This document shows positions 21,201 through 29,675 of a DNA stretch of 64,000 nt, in pieces. Numbering within the stretch: the first letter of the stretch is position 1; each line of letters begins with the position of its first letter. The stretch comes from Ceratodon purpureus (taxonomy: Eukaryota > Streptophyta > Bryopsida > Pseudoditrichales > Ditrichaceae). The DNA is taken from NCBI GenBank assembly GCA_014871385.1, contig CM026422.1:9402564-9466563 (forward strand), given 5' to 3'. The notes under the pieces were generated by a model that worked only from the letters and a program-made list of their open reading frames with translations, made no database searches and was not told the origin of the DNA. Position numbers and translations under genes: made by a program.

Positions 21201-23385
21201 CTGTGGTGAGTGCGTTTTTGATTATTTTGGGTGTGCTCTTATATTTTTTTAAGAAGTCTTTTTGGCACATTATGGTAGTGTGGTTATCTTGGGTGATTTG
21301 TGTAATGGATGTCATTTGATAGAGTAGTAGTTTATTTAGGTATTGTTGTTTATTATTTTTTTGAGTGGGAGTTTGAGAGTTCCAGTGTATGCTTTTGGTC
21401 CATTGTTCTTCTAGTGGGGATTGGTATAGGTTAAATGGGGTGAGAAGGGATTCTAGATGAATGTCTTGTTCTCGAAGGATGTTAAAGGTTCTGGATATTG
21501 GTGATCTATGGCATGCATGGGCTGTTAATCGGGGTAGTTTATGAGATCCTCCATTTTTTGCTATAATGTAATTTGTTAGACCTCTGTATATTGTTCCAAG
21601 TCTGCCGTTGTCATTGAGAGCTTTGATGAGTTGGTTTCCTAGGCAATTAACGTAAGCTTTTAGGAAGGAGAATGCTTCTAGGCCAAAGTTGTCGTATGGA
21701 AGTTGTGTGGCTAGGTTGGGTGTACTTTGGGGAATATTGCATATTTTTTTGGTGAGTTGGATAATCAATTTGTCTAGTTTCTTAATTCCAGGGGTGGAGA
21801 AGGGGGCGGCGTGGAAGCTGTATTCTACTCCCGGGCGTAATACTGTGTTGGTAATTTTGATTTTTTGTCGGATTGTTGCTGGACTGGTGAGTAGTTTTGT
21901 ACTTTGGAGTTTTAATTTGTTTGTGGTAGTTTCTTGTTGTAAGTTCCACTTGAGAGATGGGATCAATTGGATTCCAAGGTATGTGTATGCTTCATTTTGG
22001 TGTAATACTGGGAAGTGTTGGCTATTGTATTTGATGTTGTGGCTTTGTAAGAAGGCTTTGAAGGTAATTGGATTTAGATTGGATTTATTTGGGCAGCCTG
22101 TGAGGGCGCATTTTGTGATGCTAAGGTCCATGCCTGCCCATTTGTTGAATCTTTCAAGTTTATGTATTTGGAGTTGTAGGTTTTTAATTTCATTTGCTAA
22201 GATGGCGAGGTCATCTGCATAGGCCGCTGTTGGTATTTCAATGTTGGATGTTTTGAATTTATAACCAAGATTCCCTTGTTGGAGCCAACGTAACAGAGGT
22301 TCTAGGAATATTAGAAATAGGTATGGGCTTAGTATATCTCCTTGGATGGTTCCTCTTTGGATTGTAACTGGTTTGGTGATTCCGAAATGTTGTCCTGAAA
22401 ATGATGTGGTGGAGTCTGTGTAAATGTTTCCTATCAGAGAGATTGCTTCTATTGGGTATCCAAGGTCTTCCATGAGTGCTAGAAGTCTGGCATGGTCTAT
22501 GGAGCCAAATGCATTTTTAAAATCGATGTATAGTATGTGTATGTCTTGTTTTGTAAATTTGGCATCTTCAAGTGCTGCTAATATTGTTTGTATTTGTCTT
22601 GTGGTACATCTTTCTTGCCTGAATCCTTCTTGTGCTTCGTTTAGGATTTGGTAATTTTCGCCATATGCAGAAAGGATTGATGTTAAGGTACTGGTAAATA
22701 GTTTGTAGATGGTATTGGCTAGTGCAATTGGTCTGAAATTTGTGAGATATGTGGGGTCTGATTTTTTGTAGAGTAGGACAGTTGTGCTGTGCTTCCAGTA
22801 TGGAGGTATTTCTTGCTGTAAGTAGCATTGTCTAAAGAATAGGAATAGCATGGTATGAAATTGATGGGGTAGGTGTTTGATTATTTCATTGGGAATGTTG
22901 TCTGGGCCAGGGGCTTTTCCATTTGATAAATGTTTGAGGCAGAGGTCATATGTTTCTTGTGAAAATAAGTTTTTCATGTGTCTGAGGGGTTGTCCTCTTT
23001 TTTCTAGGATGAAGCCATCTATATCATGCCAGGGATATTGCTTGACTAGGCATGTGCATTTGGGTTCGTGGTCAGTTGGGTCAGAGCATATTGGTACTGT
23101 TGGTTTAAAGTTTATTGTTTGTTGTTCATATATTGCATTGGCTATGTCTTCTGGGTGGGTAAGAATTTGGTTTTTTGAGTCACGGATACTGTCTAGAGTT
23201 ATGGATGTGTCATTTTTAAAGATGGTATTGTGTATTCGTTTTGGATGTGTGTTGAGGAGGTTCCGGTATTTGGCTATGGCTTTTGTACAGTTTGTGTTAA
23301 TTTGTTTGTATGTTATTTGTTGTGCTAGATTTTTTGCTTCTTTTGCTTTTGCTGCTAAATATTTGTATCCAATTTTGTGTGTCAT
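18277..23385 (-). CDS. Reverse transcriptase - RNase H - zinc knuckle - RLE-like polyprotein
   Basis: 1702 codons from ATG 23385. RT occupies about residues 150-420: HLSNGKAPGPDNIP, motif A LYIDFKNAFGSIDH (D288), RGTIQGDILSPYLF and the catalytic AAYADDLAIL (YADD 389-392). A Cys/His cluster follows at 734-751. RNase H (about 1222-1365) keeps D1228 (YYTDGS), E1275 (LRAEL), D1298 (FTDSL), H1347 and D1357 (GNEVVD). A zinc knuckle C1484-x2-C-x9-H-x4-C1502 precedes a second Cys cluster (CHCQGRCYC, 1559-1567). The end has PD1574, E1601 (IEFT) and K1617-x2-KY, the order of a PD-(D/E)XK restriction-like endonuclease as in R2 and Dualen. Known: these activities nick the target and prime cDNA synthesis there. 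Frame is open throughout, so the protein could be active. His/Thr/Asn/Gln excess reflects the A/C-rich strand. Confidence 0.85.
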   Translation of the reverse strand: MTHKIGYKYLAAKAKEAKNLAQQITYKQINTNCTKAIAKYRNLLNTHPKRIHNTIFKNDTSITLDSIRDSKNQILTHPEDIANAIYEQQTINFKPTVPICSDPTDHEPKCTCLVKQYPWHDIDGFILEKRGQPLRHMKNLFSQETYDLCLKHLSNGKAPGPDNIPNEIIKHLPHQFHTMLFLFFRQCYLQQEIPPYWKHSTTVLLYKKSDPTYLTNFRPIALANTIYKLFTSTLTSILSAYGENYQILNEAQEGFRQERCTTRQIQTILAALEDAKFTKQDIHILYIDFKNAFGSIDHARLLALMEDLGYPIEAISLIGNIYTDSTTSFSGQHFGITKPVTIQRGTIQGDILSPYLFLIFLEPLLRWLQQGNLGYKFKTSNIEIPTAAYADDLAILANEIKNLQLQIHKLERFNKWAGMDLSITKCALTGCPNKSNLNPITFKAFLQSHNIKYNSQHFPVLHQNEAYTYLGIQLIPSLKWNLQQETTTNKLKLQSTKLLTSPATIRQKIKITNTVLRPGVEYSFHAAPFSTPGIKKLDKLIIQLTKKICNIPQSTPNLATQLPYDNFGLEAFSFLKAYVNCLGNQLIKALNDNGRLGTIYRGLTNYIIAKNGGSHKLPRLTAHACHRSPISRTFNILREQDIHLESLLTPFNLYQSPLEEQWTKSIHWNSQTPTQKNNKQQYLNKLLLYQMTSITQITQDNHTTIMCQKDFLKKYKSTPKIIKNALTTAQHLFCTRIHICKIDCQHQCTHHNNTTTHTLMTQYTNIPESEHPPTTPTHTDIPSHNEHTHHNNENQPIIKIIKYKYLKQKETSLNITNNHYKFLCQTNHSNSTKWFKQQKLFNIPQQNQITHNLYLLHQHITHIKNTQIKNKIHNQFSQKQTKDTKHIPNPHKMANIHISIQECNPDLDICTNKPTIQNIPPLAYIYDNTGKYIGNITSTRLQWLWEKFEHTKQNTHITTNPPIQDFATKILWLFHRYITHLPINPKQIKNNNEHYTIPSKLIQYLQQTFHITHSYFSNPLTCNTKFTHYHSIHQRDEIFGSLGPAFKFQWQGNGYAHPPNHQATLQAIHCARLAAQQDPNSTTVIIFPNPTWYTNHTLTNNEFPDTHTIATFLPDTLKYEAHQGLPKYYNITEPLSTKILFIHNKNSHPTIPDITTPLKTLIQHLLQSDSTIIQPVNTPPHSKVKEHTKWHKTSKYPIIQHPHTISTYPISHKKYKIKFPAQHNYYTDGSFEPPSTETTTGTPKGNIAGYGIYNSYHNIKISQRLIGLQGILRAELTAILETLILTKNNTHHTHIFTDSLTSLYLINIHMNHPTQHNNHPDKILLHEIIQQLQIRRNHTTIHKVRAHTGITGNEVVDKLAHIGSKIGGNNIPQITTPQHRAHTTPYWLSKLNNHPITGPIRDLDQYLTTQINTTQINTIQTRHLNIAKWTSNNELDNKLSNQFWKDPEVSDAQITQLLKFRYGQYMGNQRKNLFFPLQFPNPNCSLCGLQNIDTWPHLLLACPQTHLHKLRCNRHNKAVWEIRKLLLSNKNSRSLTYMNAGTYENKPQENTVPNWLITCHCQGRCYCNARLKPDILCIQGQPHLSDPPQIPHPSTTIQYIEFTFCHDRFSPDKVTEKIAKYEELIQQIQDEGWNTAPIIILTAGPRGGIHLPSINLLKNKLKIPQKAIKQCMTKIHKIAVKYLCHIILNKRRLENNQQTIDD

Positions 23386-25651
23386 TATGTAGGGGTGGAG
23401 GTGGTGTGTTTTTGGATGGTTGGGTCATGTTTCTGATGTGTGGATGGGTTCTCCATTGTGTATTGTGTGTGATGATGTATATCATTTTCCTTAGTGAGTG
23501 GTAGTTTAGGAGGTGTTTTTTCCATTGTTTTTGTAATTTTCTTGGTAGATAGCCGCCTTGTTTTTTGGTTTTTTCAGTAAGGGTTGGATATGGTTTGGTT
23601 GTACATGTGTCTCTTATGCATTTTGTAATGGTTTTTATTATTGTTTTTAGGTGTTTGCAAGAGTTTTCCCATGTTTGTTTATTTTGTATTTCGTTGATTT
23701 GGAGTATGTGTGTGAGGTTTTCTATTGTGTTGTTGGATTTTTCTAAAAATAAGTTTTGGAAGTTTTGGAGTTGTTCTGGAGAGATGGGGTTTGATAGTTG
23801 GGCGGGAGGTTGGATGGATGTAGGAGTTGGTCTGGCAATTAGTGTGTTTTGTGGAATGTGGAGTTGTGTGGGAAAGTGGTCAGAGTTTTGTATGTTTTCG
23901 AGGTTGGTTGTGTTGGTGTATTGTGTGTGGTTGGCATCGTTGGTATAAAATCCGTCGATTAGGCTAGTGGCTGTGTAGTTGAGACCTCCTTGTCTAGTAT
24001 AGTGTGTGTTTGTTGGAATATAGGTTAGTTTTAATGCCTGAGTGAATTGTTGCCATTGTTTGTCTTTATTAGTGGGTGGTGTATGTTTTTTGTTAAAGTC
24101 TCGGCCGATCATTGCAATGTCACGGTTATAGTCTCCACTCATAATTGTGACATGTTGTGGTTTGAGTGAGATTTGTTTAGTGATTTCTTTTTGAATATGT
24201 GGGATGAGGTGGAGATCTTCAAGATGTGAGGGCATATAAAGATTGATGAGTAGTATGCTGGTGAGGGGTTTGTTTTCGATGGTGATGATTTGAAGGTAAG
24301 GTGAAATGTTTGATGGGCTTGGAATTTTGTTGATATTATTAATGTGAGTATATGTTTTGTGTATCATTGTGAGTAGCCCTCCTCTTGATGGGGTGTAGGG
24401 TAGATAGGGACGTTTTGCACATATTGTTGCCGAATTGGTGTTGTTAAATATTAGTGTGTAGTCTAGGAATAGTTTGTTTAGATATTTGGTGGATTTTGTT
24501 GTTGAGAACTTTGTTTCTTGTAGGTGTATAATGGCTGGTGTTTGGTCTTGTTTTTGGGTGAGTTTGTGCAGGCCAGGGATGGCTGTATTGAGTGATCCTA
24601 CATTCCATGTAGTAATTTGAGTTTTTGTTTGTGTATAGTTGTCTTTTCTTTGGTGGGGAATGTTAGTGTGTGTGTTTTGTGTTTGTGTTTTGTGTTGGTA
24701 ACCGATAATTGGGTCTCGACATTTTAGTGTTTCGTGTATAAGTTCTAGAGGTAAGTATGGAAATTTGTTATGGATGTCTTGGAGAGTAGGTGGAGGGTTT
24801 GTGTAGATGTACGTGTATATGTCTTTGTTAATAGTGTTTTGTGGATTAATGATGTCTTTGTTGTTTTCAAAGAAGATGTGTAATGGGTCCATTGGGCCGT
24901 ATTGAATGGTTTTGGATATAGAGAGTTTATTTAGTTTATGTAGTATTTTTGTCCATTTAGGGACTCTATGTGTGTGAATATATGTTTCACATATGTCAAT
25001 TGTAGGTCCTATGGTGATAATAAATCGAAATAGTAGGTGTTGAGGTGCATATTGTGTTAGTGTGAGACATTGGTTTGCTAGATTTGGGTGGGTAGTAGTA
25101 CTATAGGTGTGTAGGATGTGATTTGTATTTAAAAAAGGAGCAAACGGTTTTGCTAAGTGTGCGTAGGGAGAGGTAAGTCTTATTGTGTTAGGGTAAAAGT
25201 ATTTTTTTTGTTTGGCAATATGGGCTTTTGGTAGGTTTTGTGTGATGCGGTTGATGGGACCTGGGTTGCTTTCTATATCGCCACATTGTTTTAAGAAGAG
25301 GGATTTATGTGAAGGTATGTAGGTGTGAGAGAGTATGTTTTTGTTTCTTGTATTTTGGTGGATTTTGTGTTGTATAAATTGATGTTTCCGGATTTTAGAT
25401 TGTGTAATTATTGTTTTATTATTTGATGTTAGTTGGTGTAGATGTGTGTCTTTTTTGGTTTGTTTTATTATTATTATTATTATTATTTTTATTTTTATTA
25501 TTTTTTTGATATTGTGAAATTGGTGTTTGCAATTAGTGTCTGGTGTGAAGTTTGTTTTGGGATGGTCTTGGGGCTGGATGATGGAAATGCCTGTAGGCCG
25601 TGTTTGTTGGATTTGGAAGCCCGTGGGTGTTTGTAAGACCGTGGGTGTCAA
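23297..25651 (-). CDS. 2A peptide and AP-type endonuclease ORF of the retroelement
   Basis: 784 open codons that start at a TTG. The frame has no ATG before codon 254, so entry is probably by frameshift or a non-AUG start. Residues 123-132 (CGDIESNPGP) fit the 2A consensus D-[VI]-E-x-N-P-G-P. The AP endonuclease spans about residues 346-600, with TTWNVGSLN (N350), HLQETK (E379), RGGLLTMIH, IMSGDYNRD (D507, N509), SLIDGFY (D566) and NSDHFP (S590 D591 H592): all catalytic positions are present. The C-terminal ~180 residues form a linker. The ORF overlaps the RT ORF by 89 bases in a frame one base apart, whereas relatives carry both domains in one protein. A TTA/ATT-rich microsatellite encodes an oligo-isoleucine stretch near residues 51-62. 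Confidence 0.8.
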   Translation of the reverse strand: MTPTVLQTPTGFQIQQTRPTGISIIQPQDHPKTNFTPDTNCKHQFHNIKKIIKIKIIIIIIIKQTKKDTHLHQLTSNNKTIITQSKIRKHQFIQHKIHQNTRNKNILSHTYIPSHKSLFLKQCGDIESNPGPINRITQNLPKAHIAKQKKYFYPNTIRLTSPYAHLAKPFAPFLNTNHILHTYSTTTHPNLANQCLTLTQYAPQHLLFRFIITIGPTIDICETYIHTHRVPKWTKILHKLNKLSISKTIQYGPMDPLHIFFENNKDIINPQNTINKDIYTYIYTNPPPTLQDIHNKFPYLPLELIHETLKCRDPIIGYQHKTQTQNTHTNIPHQRKDNYTQTKTQITTWNVGSLNTAIPGLHKLTQKQDQTPAIIHLQETKFSTTKSTKYLNKLFLDYTLIFNNTNSATICAKRPYLPYTPSRGGLLTMIHKTYTHINNINKIPSPSNISPYLQIITIENKPLTSILLINLYMPSHLEDLHLIPHIQKEITKQISLKPQHVTIMSGDYNRDIAMIGRDFNKKHTPPTNKDKQWQQFTQALKLTYIPTNTHYTRQGGLNYTATSLIDGFYTNDANHTQYTNTTNLENIQNSDHFPTQLHIPQNTLIARPTPTSIQPPAQLSNPISPEQLQNFQNLFLEKSNNTIENLTHILQINEIQNKQTWENSCKHLKTIIKTITKCIRDTCTTKPYPTLTEKTKKQGGYLPRKLQKQWKKHLLNYHSLRKMIYIITHNTQWRTHPHIRNMTQPSKNTPPPPLHNDTQNWIQIFSSKSKRSKKSSTTNNIQTN
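25256..25279 (-). other. 2A-type ribosome-skipping motif (DIESNPGP)
   Basis: Codons GAT ATA GAA AGC AAC CCA GGT CCC read on the minus strand, preceded by LFLKQCG. This fits the canonical 2A pattern; in characterised 2A peptides the Gly-Pro bond before the last proline is not formed and translation continues. Inference: the endonuclease-bearing product is released from whatever is fused upstream. 2A-like motifs are known near the N-termini of some non-LTR ORF proteins (for example trypanosome L1Tc and sea-urchin elements). Confidence 0.85.
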
Positions 25652-25725
25652 TGGGTGTGGTAGAACCGTGGGTTGTGGGGTTTTGGTGATTGCGTTTTGA
25701 CTGGTTTTTGTGCATGGTGTTTGTT

Positions 25726-28374
25726 TTATTTTAGGTTTAGTTGCTTGCAGTCGGGTTTTTGTTTTATGTTTTGGTTTGGGGGGGGGGATGTTCTTGGATG
25801 TGTGTGCCGAGTATGCTGGTGTGTGTAATTGTGTGTATGTTTTATGGTATTTTGGTTTGTGGTGATGGGTCGATTGTGGGGCTGGGGTTGGGGAGACAGT
25901 CTGAGGGTTGAGTAAGTTTTGTTTGGGGGGTGTGGCTTTTGTGCGGCAGAGTGATGTGTTATAGTTTGGTGTTTGTGGTATGGGGTGTGTATTTGTGTGA
26001 GTGTTGGGGTTTGATTAGTCGTTGGTTTTAGTTGGGGGTTTCTATGATTTGTGCATTGGATTAGTAGTGGGTTGCGTATATTTATTAGGGTTTTGGATTG
26101 TGGATGAGTGTGGGACCGAGACTTGGGGATTGGGTTCAGGGATATGGGTCGGTGAGTGTGGGTTTGTGTTGGGGGTTTATTTTTGGTTTGTATGGGTGGA
26201 ATTGGTTTAGTGTAGTATGGGTTATGGGGTGGGGTTTGTTTGTGTGGGAAATTCGATATTTGTGTCTTGGGGTGGTGGATGATGGTGTGAGTAATCTGGG
26301 AGTGGTGTGAGGTTAGGGTTTTATGGGTTGGTGTTTTCTGTATGTGGTTTTTATTGTGAATGCTGGGGTAGGAGGGGTAGGATTGGTTTTGTGAAGAAGT
26401 CCAAAGTTCATGGTATGTGTTGGGATTTGATTGTGGTTGGGCTGGGTTGGTATTCCTGGATTGGGTGAAGTTTATGTGAGTTGGGTGAATTAGGTGTCGC
26501 ATGTGTGTGGGACGTGGGGGGTTAATTGCGTGTGTTCTCGATTTGGATGTGGGAGTTGGGGTTTTGCAGGTGGTGGGGACTGTAAGTTGTATGGAGTAGC
26601 TTTTTGTGCAGAGTTTTAATGTGTTTTTTGGTTGTGATTGGAGTGTGTTCAGGAGGGGTTTTTTAATATTTGGGGGTGTATGCAGTGGTGTGTAAAATTG
26701 GTTTTGTGATTTGAGTGAGGTCTGCGTTGATGGTTGTGGTCCTGGTTTTGTGTTGTCTGGGTATTGTTTTTGGAGTCTATTGAATAATGCTTCGTGTGTA
26801 TGTGTCGAGTAGTGGGAGATTGGTTCTATATGTGGAGTTAGAAAATTGGATAGGGGTGTGTTGTGTAGCTGTTTGAGTGAGTTTTTGTGGATTTTGTTTT
26901 TGAATTGGTTGTTTTTATTTAGGTTTTGTGCATGGATCTTGGTTTGTCGGGATATTATGCGGGTATTTAAGGTAGACGACCTGTTTCTGATCACCTTAAG
27001 CAATTCAGCATACTTCCAGTGAAGTATCAAACACACAAATAATTTTGGAGCATAGGGAAATAGATTTGAGGAAGATCATATATTTTTGAACAAATTTTGG
27101 AGCAATATTGAATTTACTATGAATTTTCAAAGTGAAGATTCTCTCCAACCCATTCTTGTTATATAGGCTGATCTATTTCCAAGAACTGAAAAACTACATT
27201 CCAATACTGGTGCTACTTGATATCAAGAACAAATGATATCCAAAAGTCAAACTTTCCTCCAATTGGAATTGAACACTTGTGAACTTTATACTATGTCGCC
27301 ATTTACAAATGAATACAAAAATAATGCGAGCCTATGGTTGGAAATAGGTCGGCCTATACTGCGTTATTGGGGGCCTGATCGGAAACAGGTCGTCTACCTT
27401 AGGAGATAGTTGGAGAGTTTGGTCTGTGTGTGTTTTTTGTGTTCGGATTTGTTTAGTGTGTTAGTGTGGCTGTGTGTGGAATGAGTTTGGTATGGGTTTG
27501 TGTGTGTCAAAGGGTTGGGTGTGTGATGGGGGTTAGGGTGGTGTTTATGTGTTTGTGTTGGTGTTAAGGTTGGTCGGGGTGTGTTTGGTTGGGGAGGTGG
27601 ATTCTGAATTTGGAGGGTGGGTTGAGGGAAGGTTACTATTTTGTGTAGTTGGTGCGCAGGTTTATGGAGCTGATGTGGGTCGTTGCTGTGTAGTCGGTAA
27701 GTAGTTTGGATCCATTTGTGGTGTGTGTGATTATAGTTATGTTCATAGGGGGGGATATGAGGATGGAGATGTTGCTGTTGGGGTGTGCAGGGAAGGTGAA
27801 TGGGATTTTCTCGTGAAATATGTAGATGAGTATTTCGGTGGGATGTGTGAGAGTTTTGAGGGGGATGAGATAGATGTTGGGGTGTGGGTTTTTGGAATGG
27901 TGGTGTTGTGAGTTTTGTATTTTTTGTGGTATGAATGTGGAATTGGTATGTGTTAGAGATAGCTCGGGTGGGAATTGTGAGATATGGGGAAGGAAGAAAA
28001 TATATTCCGTATGTGTTGTTTACAAGAGCAGTTTGTAAAGATACTGCTAGAGTGGAATCAGCTGCCCAGGGGTTTGCGATCGTCTGATTTCTAGGTATAA
28101 GAACGGAAAATGGTGCATTAGACTGTGATGCTAATGTAATTCTATCCTCTGTGTTCGCGTGTGTGTGGGGGGGCCTTGAGTTTGTATTACACATTACTGA
28201 TATTGGTTTTTGTGTAATATGGGTTGGGTGCAGATGTCCCGCCTGAGTGGGTCGAGGATGAGCCAAGGCGGTGTTGGGTGGGGATCTTGGCTGCATTGTG
28301 TGCGGACGTACTCCTGATGGGGGCCTCGGAGTTGAGTAGTGCTGGGGCGGTGGTGTAGAGGGCAGATTGTCCAA
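25726..28374 (-). CDS. Low-complexity His/Thr/Pro/Asn-rich open frame of the retroelement, interrupted by a MITE
   Basis: Two minus-strand frames, 27394-28374 and 25726-27036, are one frame split by a 430-bp MITE. Element plus one TA is 432 bp, so frame is kept once it is removed (NYLL | NTRIIS), giving about 740 codons. The present sequence has a TAG three codons into the MITE. The frame opens with TTG, not ATG. Composition is repetitive (QTHKHHPNPHHTPN, NYTHQHTRHTHPRT), with no domain I recognise. Because the strand is A/C-rich, stop codons are rare by chance, so openness is weak evidence of coding. Near its end it reads through ten consecutive C residues, where a one-base slip would enter the 2A-APE frame. 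Confidence 0.4.
25778..25787 (-). promoter_or_regulatory. C10 homopolymer, possible frameshift site
   Basis: Ten C on the sense strand, nine codons' width inside the overlap of the low-complexity frame and the 2A-APE frame (both open here). A -1 slip would fuse the two. Equally it may mark a one-base indel. Confidence 0.3.
26970..27399. mobile_element. 430-bp MITE inserted in the retroelement
   Basis: Terminal inverted repeats AGGTAGACGACCTGTTTC at both ends match over about 22 bases with one mismatch (TGATC/CGATC side). Flanking TA at 26968-26969 and 27400-27401 fits a TA target duplication (Tc1/mariner-like), although TTA is also arguable at the left end. Interior is not coding. Confidence 0.8.
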
Positions 28375-29671
28375 GGTCTGGGTGTGGGAATGTAGCTATG
28401 TTGGGTTGGGTGTAGTGGGAGGGTGCGGGGTGGGTGAGGGTCATGGCCAGGGAGGGGTTTTGTACTAGGAGTTGGTTTTGAGTGTAGTGAGTGGGTTGGG
28501 GGTACTTGGTGGGGTTCTGTGGGGTATATCCTGGGGGGGCTATGGCGGAGAGGCTACTCTGGAGCCCTGAAGTCAGACCATGTATACTGTTGGACATGCC
28601 CCCAAATGCTGCCGAGATCTCAGCCAGGGAATGGAGCATACGGGTTTGGGATTCCTGGATGCCGAGTCTAACATCTTGCATTTTACCTTCTAATGAGCTC
28701 TCTGTCTGGTGAACTATGGATTTTTCTAATGTCTGCAGTCTGTTTTCTAGTCTAATCTCATGTGCCTCGAAGCATTGGGTGATGTCCGATGTTTTGAGTG
28801 CATGTGATTGGACATTACTGAGCATTTCAACAGTTTCAGCCATAGCTTGGGGAGTGGTGGTCTTTGGGATGGCTTCGACGGCTGCAGATTTTTCTGGTCC
28901 ATTGGTACTCTTCCTGTGAGGTTTGAAGTAGATAAGTTGGCCGAGTAATTGCTTGGGTTTGGCCTTGCTCCAGTTGCTGTATACAGTAGCGTTGGATAGT
29001 TGTATGTATGCTATACCATCATGTCTCAGCTTCTCGTCGTCCTTTGCAGCACCAAAGGAGATGTCAAGAATGTTAGCAGCCCCTATGAGTGAGTTGATAG
29101 CTGTTTTGACTCTGGGTTGTGCTTGATCTATAGAGATATTTGTGACCTGAATGGTAGTACTAAGCTTGATGTCGGTTGCAGGGATTCGCTCACCTTCTGA
29201 GTGTGATAGCGGTAGGCAGACCATAAGTTTCTCATTGTTGAGTAAGAACGGCCTTGTAAGAAGAGTCTCTCGGGAGGCTATTGATCCTGTGGTAATAAAC
29301 GCATACTTTTGGTTGGTGCTGTGTTTGATCACTTGACTGATCTCAAGTTCGTATCCGTCCAGGTAGCCTTGGCGAGTGAGATCGCTGAAGACTTGGTTGG
29401 CGGATTTGCCTGAGAGGGAAGGGACTGTGATGTATAGCCTATTCTCTGAGGCTACTAGGTCGTAGGCTTTCTCAGCCTTGCCGATAACATTAGTTTGTAT
29501 GTTGTAGATGAGTAAGGGAAGGACAAACGGGCGCTTGCCTTGGAGAATGTCAATGGCGTCCTTCTCTGGATTGAGAAGATCCACTTTAAGAAATCCGAGC
29601 CACATGTGTGTCTTGGGGTGTACAAAAGCTATGATAGGTTCCCTATATCTGGTTCCTAGTCGAATTTTCAT
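28187..29671 (-). CDS. Retroelement ORF1-like protein with a C-terminal coiled coil
   Basis: 494 aa from ATG 29671 (CACCATGAAA). The frame is open from a GTG at 29704, but the ATG lies just 5 bases after the stop of the preceding ORF, so it is chosen. The first ~270 residues have normal, globular composition: REPIIAFVHPKTHMWLGFLK, AYDLVASENRLYITVPSLSG and LRHDGIAYIQLSNATVYSNW. Then comes a likely coiled coil (ENRLQTLEKSIVHQTESSLE) and a Pro/Thr/His-rich tail. In position and design it resembles the nucleic-acid-binding ORF1 proteins of LINEs; I see neither a certain RRM nor CCHC knuckles. Composition contrast with the neighbouring low-complexity frame argues that this one is a selected coding sequence. 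Confidence 0.7.
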   Translation of the reverse strand: MKIRLGTRYREPIIAFVHPKTHMWLGFLKVDLLNPEKDAIDILQGKRPFVLPLLIYNIQTNVIGKAEKAYDLVASENRLYITVPSLSGKSANQVFSDLTRQGYLDGYELEISQVIKHSTNQKYAFITTGSIASRETLLTRPFLLNNEKLMVCLPLSHSEGERIPATDIKLSTTIQVTNISIDQAQPRVKTAINSLIGAANILDISFGAAKDDEKLRHDGIAYIQLSNATVYSNWSKAKPKQLLGQLIYFKPHRKSTNGPEKSAAVEAIPKTTTPQAMAETVEMLSNVQSHALKTSDITQCFEAHEIRLENRLQTLEKSIVHQTESSLEGKMQDVRLGIQESQTRMLHSLAEISAAFGGMSNSIHGLTSGLQSSLSAIAPPGYTPQNPTKYPQPTHYTQNQLLVQNPSLAMTLTHPAPSHYTQPNIATFPHPDLGQSALYTTAPALLNSEAPIRSTSAHNAAKIPTQHRLGSSSTHSGGTSAPNPYYTKTNISNV

Positions 29672-29675
29672 GGTG

